From: Deltaproteobacteria bacterium
GTDB lineage: Bacteria > Desulfobacterota > Binatia > UBA9968
Assembly (NCBI GenBank): GCA_016180805.1
Contig: JACPAM010000202.1
Span: 1 to 34,034, forward strand
Reading direction: 5' to 3'
DNA length: 34,034 bases
Shown: positions 1 to 7,864 of the stretch, one piece after another
Position numbering within the stretch: position 1 is the first letter of the stretch
Layout of the letters: each line of letters starts with the position of its first letter
Made by a program: the position numbers and the translations under genes
The notes under the pieces: model-generated
Database searches by the model: none
What the model saw: only the letters and a program-made list of their open reading frames with translations
Told to the model about the DNA's origin: nothing

Positions 1-737
1 AGCCAGGCCTCCGGTGACGCCTCCCCGAACAGAACCCGCCCCTCGATCCCGATAGCGCTCGGGTCCCTCCCGGCTGCGCGCGCATAAGCCTTAAGGTTTT
101 CGATCATCGAGCGGCATTTTTCGTCGGGTTGAAGCAGGGGCATCCAGCCGTCGCCGAGGCGGGCGATCCGCCTGAGCACGGCGTCCGCGCCGCCACCCAG
201 CCAGATCGGAATGGGTCTTTGGACCGGGAGCGGATTCAATCCCGCCTCGGTGATCGTATGCCATTTTCCTCGGAAGGTGACCAGCTCCTCGGTCCACAGA
301 CGGCGCAACACCTCTATTTGCTCTTCCGATCGGCGCCCGCGGTTTTTGAAGTTTTCTCCCAGGGCCTCGTATTCGACATCGTTCCAACCGATCCCGATCC
401 CCAGGCGCAGCCGGCCGCCGCTCAGCACGTCCACCGCGGCAGCCTGCTTGGCGACGAGCGTGGTTTGCCGTTGCGGCAGGATGATGATCTCGGCGGTCAA
501 TTCGATCCGTTGCGTGAGGCCGGCCAGGTAACCGAAGAGAACGAACGGCTCGTGAAACGAGTCCCGGTGAGTATAGGGAGGCCGCCAGCCCGGTCGGCTC
601 GCCGGGTTCGCCCCGAGGACGTGGTCGTAGGCTGCGAGGTGGTCGTAACCGAGTCCCTCAGCCGCCTGGGCGTAGTCGCGAACGGCGATCGGGTCAGCTC
701 CGATCTCGGTTTGGGGAAAGATGACGCCAAAACGCAT
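1..737 (-). CDS. LLM-class F420-dependent oxidoreductase (C-terminus cut by window edge)
   Basis: Reads leftward from ATG at 737 and is still open at base 1, so only about 245 N-terminal residues are present. The start MRFGVIFPQTEIG and the later LRLGIGIGWNDVEYEALG and PIPIWLGGGADAVLRRIARLGDGWMP are hallmarks of the bacterial luciferase-like (TIM barrel) superfamily, in the subgroup whose members usually bind coenzyme F420 (family knowledge). Substrate cannot be read from sequence. It starts 16 bases after the stop of the carboxylesterase at 754-1419, so the two are probably co-transcribed. An FMN-dependent luciferase-like monooxygenase is the alternative. The superfamily call is very firm; the cofactor is inferred. 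Confidence 0.93.
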   Translation of the reverse strand, partial: MRFGVIFPQTEIGADPIAVRDYAQAAEGLGYDHLAAYDHVLGANPASRPGWRPPYTHRDSFHEPFVLFGYLAGLTQRIELTAEIIILPQRQTTLVAKQAAAVDVLSGGRLRLGIGIGWNDVEYEALGENFKNRGRRSEEQIEVLRRLWTEELVTFRGKWHTITEAGLNPLPVQRPIPIWLGGGADAVLRRIARLGDGWMPLLQPDEKCRSMIENLKAYARAAGRDPSAIGIEGRVLFGEASPEAW

Positions 738-753
738 AGGCCTTTTCCTTTCA

Positions 754-1419
754 CTACGGCGCGATGATGGGCGAGAGGATTTTTTCTTCCAGCCACGAGG
801 AGAGGTCCGCCAGGCTCAGCGGGCTGATCTCGTGGCCCATATCATATTCCCGGTAAGTGACGGGAACCCGCAGATTGCGCAGCGTCTCGATCGAACCTCG
901 GGCCCGGTCGACGCTGATGAGCTCGTCGCGCGAGCCGTGCTGCACCAGGATCGGGGGAAAGCTCGCCGCACCGACCGCGACGAGGCGGCCGGCAAGCTCT
1001 TCGGGCAGCCACGAGCTGAGCACGATGGCGCCGGCAAAGCGTTGCGGCTCTCCGAGCGCGAGACTGTACGCCATCACGCCGCCCTGGCTGAAACCCAACA
1101 GGACGAGCTTTCGCGGGTCGATCGGGTAGCGGGCCTCGGCTTCGGCGAGAAAGATCCTCAGTTGCTCGCTTGCGGTAAGAATCGCTGGTGCGTTGGGCGG
1201 ACCGCCTAAAGCGAGGGGAAACCAGCCGTGGCCCACGGCTCCGGGCCCGATGGGAGTTTCCAGTGGACCTTGCGGGCAAAGCGCAAGGAAACGGCCTCCG
1301 CCGAGGTAAGGCGCCAGCCCCAGCAGATCCATGGCACTCGCCCCCCAGCCATGGAGGGCGAGTATCGTGGGATGCGGACCGTGGCCGCGAGGTTCAAAAA
1401 TCGTATGGGCAAGCTGCAC
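754..1419 (-). CDS. Alpha/beta hydrolase, phospholipase/carboxylesterase family
   Basis: A 221-residue protein of the usual size for the Abhydrolase_2 (acyl-protein thioesterase-like) family. ILALHGWG near residues 19-26 supplies the oxyanion-hole region, LLGFSQGG (108-114) is the nucleophile elbow with Ser111, and Asp165 in HGSRDELI plus His196 in YDMGHEIS complete the catalytic triad. No signal peptide, so likely cytoplasmic. Expected to hydrolyse carboxyl esters; the real substrate is unknown. Lies 64 bases after the ABC permease and just before the LLM oxidoreductase on the same strand, which suggests a shared transcript. Confidence 0.92.
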   Translation of the reverse strand: MQLAHTIFEPRGHGPHPTILALHGWGASAMDLLGLAPYLGGGRFLALCPQGPLETPIGPGAVGHGWFPLALGGPPNAPAILTASEQLRIFLAEAEARYPIDPRKLVLLGFSQGGVMAYSLALGEPQRFAGAIVLSSWLPEELAGRLVAVGAASFPPILVQHGSRDELISVDRARGSIETLRNLRVPVTYREYDMGHEISPLSLADLSSWLEEKILSPIIAP

Positions 1420-1483
1420 GGTATGCTCCGTCTTCAGTCATTGGGCGCTTCCAACGCTCCCTTGTGCAATTTTTCCCCATGGT

Positions 1484-3178
1484 TTACTCGCAGATTTCTT
1501 CGAGCCGCTTCAAGCCCAGTTTGATCGGGAGGACTACCGCGATCACCGTGAGGACGGCGACTCCGGCCAGAGAAGGGGCCAGGATCCAGCCGGCCCCCGT
1601 CACCGTACCGAAGCTCAGCCCCTGCATCGCGAGCACGTAAACGGGCCAGGCCTCGATCATGACGGTGGCGCCGATGAACGCGACGCTGAAGATCATGCAG
1701 ACCGCTCCCCCAAAGCTGGTCGGGATCTCCGCCACGTGGTCATAGTTAAATTTCGGATACAGGGCCCCGATCCCGACGCCGATCGCCGTGATCCCGAAGG
1801 TCATCAGGAAGATCGTAACCAAGGAAAGGCCCATCATCCACAGGGGGACGCGCAAAAGGAGGTTGGTAAAAAAGACCAGGAGTTCCCCGAGCACAAGCAA
1901 AGGAACCAGATTGAGCCAGAATTTGCTCCACAGCAGGGATTTGAGCGAGATCGGCGAGCTCTGGAGGATCCAAAAGGCGCTGCCTTCCAGGCTGACCCCA
2001 GGAAAGGCGAACCGGATGGCTACGGCGCTCAAGACAAAACCGGCGAGGGCGACGTTGGTAAAGGAGATGACGGTTCGCAGAGTTTCTGTCGGTATGGGAG
2101 AGCGGTCGAGGGGCAAAACTTTAAAGTTGTAAACGTACACCACCACGAGGGCGAGCAGCAAAAAAAGCTGGGACCATTGGGTCGTGTCGCGCAGGAAGGT
2201 TTTGATGTCCTTGAGCATGATCGCCTTTGCCGTGGGCGGAAACGGATGCGTCGCCCAGTGGAGGATGCGGTCCAGGAGGTTGCTCGGCCGGCGTCCCTGC
2301 CTGGCCTCCTGTGCTTTTGACCAGCCGGAGAGATACACGGCAGCAGAGACCCACGAGGCGGCCAGGGGTAGGAAAAAGGCATAACTCGTGATCAGCGCGA
2401 AGAAGAACCACCGGTCCGTGGGCTTATCGAAGAGGACCGAAGCGAATATTTCCGCCGACCACGTGCTCGGCAGGTACGGCGAGGAAGGGGTTTCCATGGC
2501 GCTCAGGAAGTCGAGAAAATGGCCGAAGGTTTCGGGCTGGACGAGCCGCTCCGGTTGAGAAAAACGGAACAGAAAATAAAGCATGACAAAGGCGAACAGC
2601 CCGACGAAGAAAAGGATGTCGCGGATCCTTTTTGCCGGCAGCGAGTAGACCAGGAGGTGGGTGATCAGGGCCCCGAGCGCCGCCGGGATGACCAGGAAAA
2701 GGGGAAGGACGAGCGCGACCCATAGGGTGAACTCCCCGCCGCCGCCGAAGACGGCTCCGTACGCGGCGAAAATGGGAAAGCTGAAAAATAGAACCATCCA
2801 CGATGAGTTGACGGTGGTCGTGATCAGGCGCGCGTAAAAAAAGGAGGCCGCCGGCGCCGGCGTCGACCGCACGAGCTCGAGATCACGGGCAAGGAAATAC
2901 GTGGAGAGAGAAGTGATCAGGTTGCTGAACAGGAGCATGGAGAGAAAGGTGAGCAGGATGATCAAGAGAAGCTGATAGGCGAGCGCGGCTCCCAGGTCAT
3001 GGACGGTTTGGAAATAGAGCAGGACCCGGCGGATGGTCCAGTAGGTGCCGATCCAGAATCCGATCCCCAGACCGATCAAAGCCAAGCGTCGAAGCCGCCG
3101 GGCTCGACCCCCGGCGCGTAGCTCGTTGCGCCAGGAGATAACGGTGGGAGAGAGAAGAACGAAAAGAGGGCGCATCAA
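1484..3178 (-). CDS. ABC-2 type exporter permease
   Basis: A 564-residue, strongly hydrophobic protein with roughly a dozen membrane segments, for example around residues 31-50, 75-100, 150-180 and the C-terminal stretch ending in a long hydrophobic helix before KLGLKRLEEICE. Size and topology fit the large ABC-2/putative ABC exporter permeases. Its ATG overlaps the stop of the ATPase gene by four bases (3175-3178), the usual sign of translational coupling, so the two form one exporter. The cargo is unknown. Neighbouring transglutaminase-like and hydrolase genes do not fix it. Confidence 0.88.
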   Translation of the reverse strand: MMRPLFVLLSPTVISWRNELRAGGRARRLRRLALIGLGIGFWIGTYWTIRRVLLYFQTVHDLGAALAYQLLLIILLTFLSMLLFSNLITSLSTYFLARDLELVRSTPAPAASFFYARLITTTVNSSWMVLFFSFPIFAAYGAVFGGGGEFTLWVALVLPLFLVIPAALGALITHLLVYSLPAKRIRDILFFVGLFAFVMLYFLFRFSQPERLVQPETFGHFLDFLSAMETPSSPYLPSTWSAEIFASVLFDKPTDRWFFFALITSYAFFLPLAASWVSAAVYLSGWSKAQEARQGRRPSNLLDRILHWATHPFPPTAKAIMLKDIKTFLRDTTQWSQLFLLLALVVVYVYNFKVLPLDRSPIPTETLRTVISFTNVALAGFVLSAVAIRFAFPGVSLEGSAFWILQSSPISLKSLLWSKFWLNLVPLLVLGELLVFFTNLLLRVPLWMMGLSLVTIFLMTFGITAIGVGIGALYPKFNYDHVAEIPTSFGGAVCMIFSVAFIGATVMIEAWPVYVLAMQGLSFGTVTGAGWILAPSLAGVAVLTVIAVVLPIKLGLKRLEEICE

Positions 3179-3930
3179 GGCTCTTTCGTGTCGGGTGCCC
3201 CGGGTTCCTTATCCCGTGTGAGTTCGAGGAAGGCGCTTTCCAATCCCCCCCCGTTAATCCGGGCCATCCGGTAAAGCTCCGCCATGGTGCCTACGGCGAT
3301 GAGCTTTCCCCGATTGATGATCCCTACCCTTTGGCAGATCTCCTCGGCCACGCCGATGCTGTGGGTCGAGAGAAACACAGTCGTTCCGCCCTTGGCCAGA
3401 GAGAGGAAGAGATCCTTGAGCTGCCGCGTCCCTTTGGGATCGATGCCCACCATCGGTTCGTCCACGACCAAGATCTTCGGCTCGTGGAGGAGCGAGGCGC
3501 AGTGCACCAGCCGCTGCTTCATCCCGTGCGAATAGCCCTCGACCAACTCATCTTTCCACTCGGAGAGCTCAAAATGCTCGAGCAAATCCGCCATCCTGCG
3601 CTCGAGCAACGGCGAGTCTATTTGGTGCAGGCTGCCGACGAATTTTAAAAACTCTGTGCCGCTCAGCTTCTCGTAGATGAAAGGGCGGTCCGGAATGAAG
3701 CCGGTGATCGCTTTTGCTTTCTCCGGCTCGCGCGCGACATCGTATCCCCCAAGGCTCGCCCGCCCCGAGGTGGGCTTTAAGATGCCCATCATTACTCGAA
3801 TGGTCGTCGTCTTGCCGGCGCCGTTGGGTCCCAGAAAGCCGAAGACCTCTCCCGGTTCGACTTCGAGGCTCAGGGACTCGACGGCGGCGAGCTTACCAAA
3901 ATGCTTGGTGAGATTTTCCAGGCGAATCAT
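3175..3930 (-). CDS. ABC transporter ATP-binding protein
   Basis: Starts at ATG 3930 (MIRLENLTKHFGKL), giving 251 residues. The frame is open further upstream, but that extension would overlap the end of the transglutaminase-like gene and has no family character. Walker A GPNGAGKT (34-41), a variant signature YSHGMKQ (133-139) in place of LSGGQ, Walker B ILVVDEP (153-159) and the H-loop His190 in STHS are all present. It powers the ABC-2 permease encoded directly downstream with a four-base overlap. The order fits drug-, polysaccharide- or protein-type exporters with one ATPase and one permease. Cargo not determinable. Confidence 0.95.
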   Translation of the reverse strand: MIRLENLTKHFGKLAAVESLSLEVEPGEVFGFLGPNGAGKTTTIRVMMGILKPTSGRASLGGYDVAREPEKAKAITGFIPDRPFIYEKLSGTEFLKFVGSLHQIDSPLLERRMADLLEHFELSEWKDELVEGYSHGMKQRLVHCASLLHEPKILVVDEPMVGIDPKGTRQLKDLFLSLAKGGTTVFLSTHSIGVAEEICQRVGIINRGKLIAVGTMAELYRMARINGGGLESAFLELTRDKEPGAPDTKEP

Positions 3931-3995
3931 GTTCCCATTAAATGACGGCAGACCGCAGACCGGCGACCGTCTGCTGTCTTTGGTCGGCGGTCGCT

Positions 3996-5459
3996 CTACG
4001 ATGCCTCCATCACTTCGATCTTCAATTTGCCGATCAGTTGCAGGATGTCGATCTGGCGGTCGATCTCGCCTTCGAGAAATTTGATGTGCGTCACGTCCGC
4101 GGGAAACTGGTTCAGCACCGAGTCCACGGACACCCACTCTCCCAGCCAGACTTCGGACCACGCATGATAGTAGAACGCGCCGCGCAGATAGACCACCCCG
4201 ACGACGGTTTTGGCTGGAATTCCGGCCGCCCGTGCCATGGCGTTAAACAGGACGGTATGTTCATTGCAATCTCCCCTTCGACTCTGCAGGACCTCGAGCG
4301 CGTTGGGTATGCTCACCGTCGGGGTCTTGGCGAGGCCCTTGTAAACCCAGTCTTTGAGGCGCAAGGTTGCCTTCACGGCGTCGGTCTCGCGCTTGAGCAC
4401 TTTTTGAACCAGGGCGCGGATCTCGGGATGGTCGCTTTGCACGAACGGTGTGGGCTGGAGGTATGAGGCGAACCGGGATTCCCGGTTGGGAATTTCGTAA
4501 GCGCGGAGCCGGGTGAGATCTTCACGGCGGATCTCCAGGAGATCCCTGTCGAGGCGCTGCCGGCCACCGTTCAGGGAGAAATGGGCGGGGTCGAATCCCG
4601 CTAGCTTTAGCTTGAGACGTGTCTTTTGCTCGGGATTGACAATGGGGGTTTCGGAGGGCACGGCGGTTTGCGCGATCACATCGAGAGCAATCGATCGGTC
4701 GCGGGCGAGAGCCCGGGCCTGCTCGGGTCGCTCTTTGAGCAGCGCGAATCCCGCCGGGGTCTCCTCTTTGAGCGTCCTTCCTTGACCGTCGACCCAGGAG
4801 ATGACGGAGACCCCCTTGAAGCGCTGCCGGATGCGGATGGCGGGCTCGAGTTCATCGCCGATCCGAATTCGCTCCCTTCCCTCGACGGTAACGGTTGTGA
4901 CCTGTTGGGAAAGCGTCGCGGGATCGAAGGTCCAAAACAGGTGATCCTTTCCCGGCTCCAAGTTCTGCGTCGCGATGTACGGTTTGAGGCCCACAGACAA
5001 GTACGGCGCCTGGCTTAGCGACAGCGTTTTCTCCGTGCGGTGGCCGCCGGAGTCCACTTCCAGCTCGAGTTTGCCCGGCGCCACTTTACCACGGGCTTTA
5101 AAGCTCACGTCACGGGATTCGAGTTCGAAGGCGAAGCGCTTAACCGCCCAGTCGGCGGCGGCGTTCATCTCCAGACGGGTCTTCACGCTCTGCGTGACTC
5201 CCAGGAGGTTGAGCTGCAGGACGGAAAAATCGCGGACGAGATAGCCATCGGGTTCGGGGACGATCGTCTGTGCGGCGTAACCGATTTTCTCGCCCCGAAA
5301 GTAGATTCCCCACCATTCCTCCATCGGTTGCGTGATCGAGGTGGCAGGTTGCAGGCGAACGGGAAGCGGTGGTGCCCAGACCTGGCGCCTGAGGAGCAGG
5401 ACATTCATGAGGCACCAGAAGAGGACAATCGCGACGATTAAGGATCGCTTCACAAACAT
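3996..5459 (-). CDS. Membrane-anchored transglutaminase-like (cysteine protease fold) protein
   Basis: From ATG 5459 (MFVKRSLIVAIVLFWCL) the product has 487 residues with an N-terminal membrane anchor/uncleaved signal at about 3-23, then a long beta-rich region. A C-terminal transglutaminase-like domain has the triad Cys398 (RRGDCNEHT), His432 (YYHAWSEVW) and Asp446 (WVSVDSVLNQ). An alternative start at 5480 adds seven residues (MDIVFSS); neither has a clear ribosome site. In bacteria such domains are usually proteases or amidases acting outside the membrane (family knowledge). It precedes the ABC exporter on the same strand across a 65-base gap holding a small GC-rich inverted repeat. The exact reaction is unknown. 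Confidence 0.87.
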   Translation of the reverse strand: MFVKRSLIVAIVLFWCLMNVLLLRRQVWAPPLPVRLQPATSITQPMEEWWGIYFRGEKIGYAAQTIVPEPDGYLVRDFSVLQLNLLGVTQSVKTRLEMNAAADWAVKRFAFELESRDVSFKARGKVAPGKLELEVDSGGHRTEKTLSLSQAPYLSVGLKPYIATQNLEPGKDHLFWTFDPATLSQQVTTVTVEGRERIRIGDELEPAIRIRQRFKGVSVISWVDGQGRTLKEETPAGFALLKERPEQARALARDRSIALDVIAQTAVPSETPIVNPEQKTRLKLKLAGFDPAHFSLNGGRQRLDRDLLEIRREDLTRLRAYEIPNRESRFASYLQPTPFVQSDHPEIRALVQKVLKRETDAVKATLRLKDWVYKGLAKTPTVSIPNALEVLQSRRGDCNEHTVLFNAMARAAGIPAKTVVGVVYLRGAFYYHAWSEVWLGEWVSVDSVLNQFPADVTHIKFLEGEIDRQIDILQLIGKLKIEVMEAS

Positions 5460-5528
5460 AGAAGAAAAAACTATATCCATAGTAAAGGAAGCAGCAGGCG
5501 TTTTCAAACCAGGGGTATTTTGCAGCCG

Positions 5529-5987
5529 ATGAGGTTCGTCGCCGACAAAATGCTGGGACGGCTGGCCCGGTGGCTTCGGGTGATCGGGCAGGATGTCACC
5601 TATGGCTCGCATCTATCGGGCTACGGGCTCATCCGCGCGGCGCGCAAGGAAGGGAGGCTGATCCTCACGCGGGATCGCCGCATCCGGAAAAAGAATCCTC
5701 CGGATTACCTCCTGATCGACAGCGATCGCTTCCGCGACCAGCTCAGGCAGGTGATTGAAGCCTGCGGCCTGGATCCGTTCAAAGATGCCTTCACGCGATG
5801 CGTGGAGTGTAATACCGCGCTCCAATCCATTGCCAAGGAATCCGTCAGGGAAAAAGTGCCGCCGTACGTTCTTTCCACCCAAGAGAAGTTTTCGGTCTGC
5901 CCGGCCTGCCATCGTATCTACTGGCCTGCCACGCACCAGCAAAAGATGGTCGAGGAGCTGAAGACAATGGGCTTTGGAGGCCGGTGA
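5529..5987 (+). CDS. Mut7-C RNase domain protein with C-terminal zinc ribbon
   Basis: 152 residues from ATG 5529 (MRFVADKMLGRLARWLRVIG); an upstream TTG at 5520 would add only three residues. The N-terminal half has the Mut7-C pattern: Asp6 in FVADKMLG, then LILTRDRRI with Asp49. This is a PIN-like nuclease fold. The C-terminal half carries two CxxC knuckles, Cys91/Cys94 (RCVECN) and Cys124/Cys127 (VCPACHRIYWPATH), forming the zinc ribbon typical of this family. It is divergent from the transglutaminase-like gene, with about 70 bases between starts. Probable RNA-processing or decay nuclease; the substrate is not known. Confidence 0.9.
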   Translation: MRFVADKMLGRLARWLRVIGQDVTYGSHLSGYGLIRAARKEGRLILTRDRRIRKKNPPDYLLIDSDRFRDQLRQVIEACGLDPFKDAFTRCVECNTALQSIAKESVREKVPPYVLSTQEKFSVCPACHRIYWPATHQQKMVEELKTMGFGGR

Positions 5988-6471
5988 ATCAGCATTTGTC
6001 CAGCCCTGCCTTCAGACCAAGCTGAGATTGACATAACACGCCGTTACCGGATACTGTCCCTCCCAAAAGGGCGGCTCAAGGCCGTTTTTTACTGTTGCAG
6101 CGGGGGCTGTTTCCGACCTCTCGGCGGCTGAGACTCAAAAGGAAATTCCTAGCCAGGGGCTGTGCCCCTTGAAATTCCCCGAAGTCAGAAGCTAGGAGTT
6201 ATGACTTTCGCAAGTACGGTGATCAATCACTTCTCTTAATGGTCCCGACGAAAAAAACGCGAACAAAATTCACGTCTTTGAAAAGAAAGCCTATCACTTC
6301 GAGATTGGCAACGGTACCCTATCACTTACTCAGACTGACAGCTCTACCTCGAAGAGGGCGAGCCGGTCGGCATTGGCGGGTTGGGTAGGGCGGACCGCTC
6401 GTTGCCTGGCAGACCTTCTTCTGCAAATTTGACTCAAGGTACAGAAACGGATACATTCTCTCTAGTGGATT
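5988..6471 (+). other. 484-bp intergenic region, probably decayed sequence
   Basis: No complete gene is visible. It contains the weak terminator at 6072-6090. Between about 6250 and 6330 one plus frame reads protein-like (KIHVFEKKAYHFEIGNG) but has no start and is not sustained, and a second frame near 6345-6390 reads LYLEEGEPVGIGGLGRADRS. These may be remnants of a lost gene, or chance. The word CCTATCACTT occurs twice about 30 bases apart (around 6290 and 6320). Confidence 0.4.
6072..6090 (+). terminator. Weak rho-independent terminator after the Mut7-C gene
   Basis: CGGC and GCCG enclose a five-base loop and are followed directly by six T. The stem is only four pairs, extendable by a G-T pair, so strength is modest. 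It lies 85 bases after the Mut7-C stop. Confidence 0.45.
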
Positions 6472-6726
6472 ATGAAATCTAAACGTGTGGCAACGTTTTC
6501 TATTCGGGAAATCGAGCAGCGCTATCCCGATGAATGGGTCCTTGTTGAGGTCACCAAATCTGACAGGGTTAAAGGCCCCCTCTTTGGTCGCGTCTTGGCC
6601 CACAGCCGCCGCCGTGGGGATTTGGTGGAAGAAAATCGCGCCTTTTGTAAGCGGAATCCCCGAAGCATGACCTACGTTTTCTACGCCGGCCCGGTTGCCC
6701 CTGAAGGGCACACGGTTGTCGTATAA
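6472..6726 (+). CDS. Small conserved-looking hypothetical protein
   Basis: 84 residues from ATG 6472. Recognisable blocks are YPDEWVLVEV (18-27), GRVLAHS and YVFYAGPVAPEGHTVVV at the C-terminus. I recall this pattern from small proteins, common in cyanobacteria and other bacteria, that are often encoded just upstream of a retroviral-type aspartic protease gene. That memory is unverified. Here the next frame starts at ATG 6725, overlapping the stop, but ends after 17 codons, so any partner is lost or truncated. Function unknown. The gene ends about 150 bases before the tRNA-Asn. Confidence 0.6.
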   Translation: MKSKRVATFSIREIEQRYPDEWVLVEVTKSDRVKGPLFGRVLAHSRRRGDLVEENRAFCKRNPRSMTYVFYAGPVAPEGHTVVV

Positions 6727-6877
6727 TGCCCGAGACGACCCGTGTCCCTTTTATCACCGAGCACCAGCTCATCTCGGACTAATAATCTTGTCAAGCTTCA
6801 ACTGTCTCTAGAGTTTCGCCCGACACCATCCAAGAACTTGGATTTGTGCTTTGGCTGTGTTATTTGTTCATATTACT

Positions 6878-7210
6878 TCCCCGGTAGCTCAGCCGGTAGA
6901 GCAGGTGGCTGTGACCCTAAACCGCAGCTTTCTGCCGTAAGGCAGATTGAAAAATCGGGTGAATTCAGGGAACCCTAAGCCGGAGCGCCCACTCTCTCGT
7001 ATGGGAACCCTGAGCGAAGCCTGCCGAACGGGGATTCAGTAGGCAGGAACGTGCAGAGACTAGAGGTTGAGGATCCCCTTTTCCAATAAACCTCAGCAGC
7101 GCCCGACACCCTTCTCCGATGGAAGGGTGATGAGATAGTCCAAGCCTGACAGAAATGCCAGGGCACTTGTAACCACTTGGTCGGGGGTTCGAGTCCCTCC
7201 CGGGGAGCCA
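6878..7210 (+). tRNA. tRNA-Asn(GUU), interrupted in the anticodon by a group I intron
   Basis: The exons are 6878-6912 (35 nt) and 7170-7210. Joined, they give a full cloverleaf: acceptor TCCCCGG/CCGGGGA, D-stem GCTC/GAGC, anticodon stem GGTGG/CCACT, loop CTGTTAA with anticodon GTT, T-stem GGGGG/CCCTC with loop TTCGAGT, discriminator G and an encoded CCA (7208-7210). The spliced loop CTGTTAA is the same as in E. coli tRNA-Asn. Without removal of 6913-7169 the anticodon loop cannot form. The split falls between tRNA positions 35 and 36. A perfect nine-pair terminator follows at 7222-7259. Confidence 0.93.
6913..7169 (+). ncRNA. Group I self-splicing intron (IC3-like) in tRNA-Asn
   Basis: 257 nt with no ORF. 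P1 is the exon end GGCUGU (6907-6912) paired with the guide GCAGCU (6924-6929), placing the required U-G wobble at the 5' splice site. The intron ends in G (7169). P2 is TCTGCC-GTAA-GGCAGA (6931-6946) with a GNRA loop. P4 pairs TTCAGGG near 6964 with CCCTGAG near 7008. P6 is CCTGCC/GGCAGG (about 7019-7046). P7 pairs GACTA (7058-7062) with TAGTC (7136-7140). P8 is CACCCTTC/GAAGGGTG (7107-7129). The conserved words AATTCAGGGAACC, GTGCAGAGACTA and GATAGTCC match the tRNA-intron class typified by cyanobacterial tRNA-Leu. Confidence 0.92.
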
Positions 7211-7221
7211 AATCTAACAGA

Positions 7222-7259
7222 AAGGCCGCCGCTCGACTATATTGGCGGCCTTAATTTTT
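7222..7259 (+). terminator. Rho-independent terminator after tRNA-Asn
   Basis: AAGGCCGCC (7222-7230) and GGCGGCCTT (7244-7252) form a perfect nine-pair stem around a 13-base loop. The T-run (TTTTT, 7255-7259) follows two bases later. It sits 12 bases beyond the tRNA CCA end and separates the tRNA from the OsmC-like gene. Confidence 0.85.
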
Positions 7260-7309
7260 GCGTTCACGCCAAAGACGCTTTACGACGCTCTGACGAAAGG
7301 AGCAGGCCC

Positions 7310-7858
7310 ATGAGCAAGCCGGCAGGCAGGATCGACCGCGCGAAGTTCCGTGCAGTGATGCGGGAGCAGCGCGAGGAGGCGAAGAAGGGACCCGAAGGTC
7401 ACACGATCCGGCAGCGCGCCGTCATCCGTCTCGTCGAAGACCAGCTCAAAGAGGCGAGGGTCGGTGAATATACCATTCTCTGCGACGAAGCCAAATCGCG
7501 CAAAGGCGGCGGCAAGGCGCCGTCCCCGCTCCAGTATTTCGTTGCCGCCGTGGGCTTTTGAATGTTCAGCCAGCTGACGCGGTACGCGTCGGAACTCGAC
7601 ATCCAGATTGACGAGGCGGAGATGGACATCCGAATGACGTACGACACGCGGGGAAAGCTCCTCCTTGCCGATGTCTCGCCCGGTTGCCAGGAGGTCACCT
7701 ACGTTCTCAACATCCAAAGCCCCGCCTCGGCCGAAAAAGTAAGGCAGATGGTGGACATGATCGAGCGGGGCTGCCACACGATGAATACCATCAAGAATCC
7801 GGTGCCGGTTTCGGGCAGGCTCGTCCACAACGGCCAGGAGTTCGAAGTAAAGGTCTAG
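7310..7858 (+). CDS. OsmC-like peroxidase, probable selenoprotein (in-frame TGA at residue 84)
   Basis: Two adjacent frames, 7310-7558 and 7562-7858, are in the same phase and separated only by TGA at 7559-7561. Read through, they give one 182-residue OsmC/Ohr-fold protein of normal family length. GGGKAPSPLQYFVAAVGF leads into the residue where the family has its first redox cysteine, here TGA. The second cysteine is present as Cys155 (ERGCHTM), about 70 residues on as expected. A hairpin of bacterial SECIS type starts 12 bases after the TGA. Family role: reduction of hydroperoxides by a thiol pair. ATG follows the TGA directly, so a broken gene with an internal start is the alternative. Six bases separate it from CoxG. 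Confidence 0.78.
7574..7592 (+). promoter_or_regulatory. Candidate bacterial SECIS hairpin
   Basis: CTGACGC (7574-7580) pairs with GCGTCGG (7586-7592): seven pairs including one U-G, closing the five-base loop GGTAC (7581-7585). The loop begins 19 bases after the TGA at 7559-7561 and opens with GGU, which fits the known bacterial SECIS spacing and its conserved loop guanines. It lies within the coding frame, as bacterial SECIS elements do. Confidence 0.65.
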
Positions 7859-7864
7859 CGGTTT

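Noticed and set aside
1331-2320. Long plus-strand open frame of 329 codons
   Set aside because: It lies opposite the ABC permease, is dominated by Asp/Arg/Gln-rich sequence of no family character, and is an antisense shadow of a GC-rich gene.
3931-4161. N-terminal extension of the ABC ATPase
   Set aside because: It overlaps the transglutaminase-like gene and its end repeat; the ATPase family starts at MIRLENLTK.
6725-6778. 17-codon frame overlapping the stop of the small protein at 6472-6726
   Set aside because: Too short and without features; it may be the stump of a lost partner gene but cannot be supported.
7018-7047. CCTGCC...GGCAGG hairpin as another copy of the 33-bp palindrome
   Set aside because: It sits where group I introns have P6 and shares only the outer six bases with the palindrome.
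7562-7858. Separate 98-residue gene beginning with ATG directly after the TGA
   Set aside because: It is only the second half of an OsmC fold, in phase with the first half, with no ribosome site before its ATG; reading through the TGA as selenocysteine explains both parts better.
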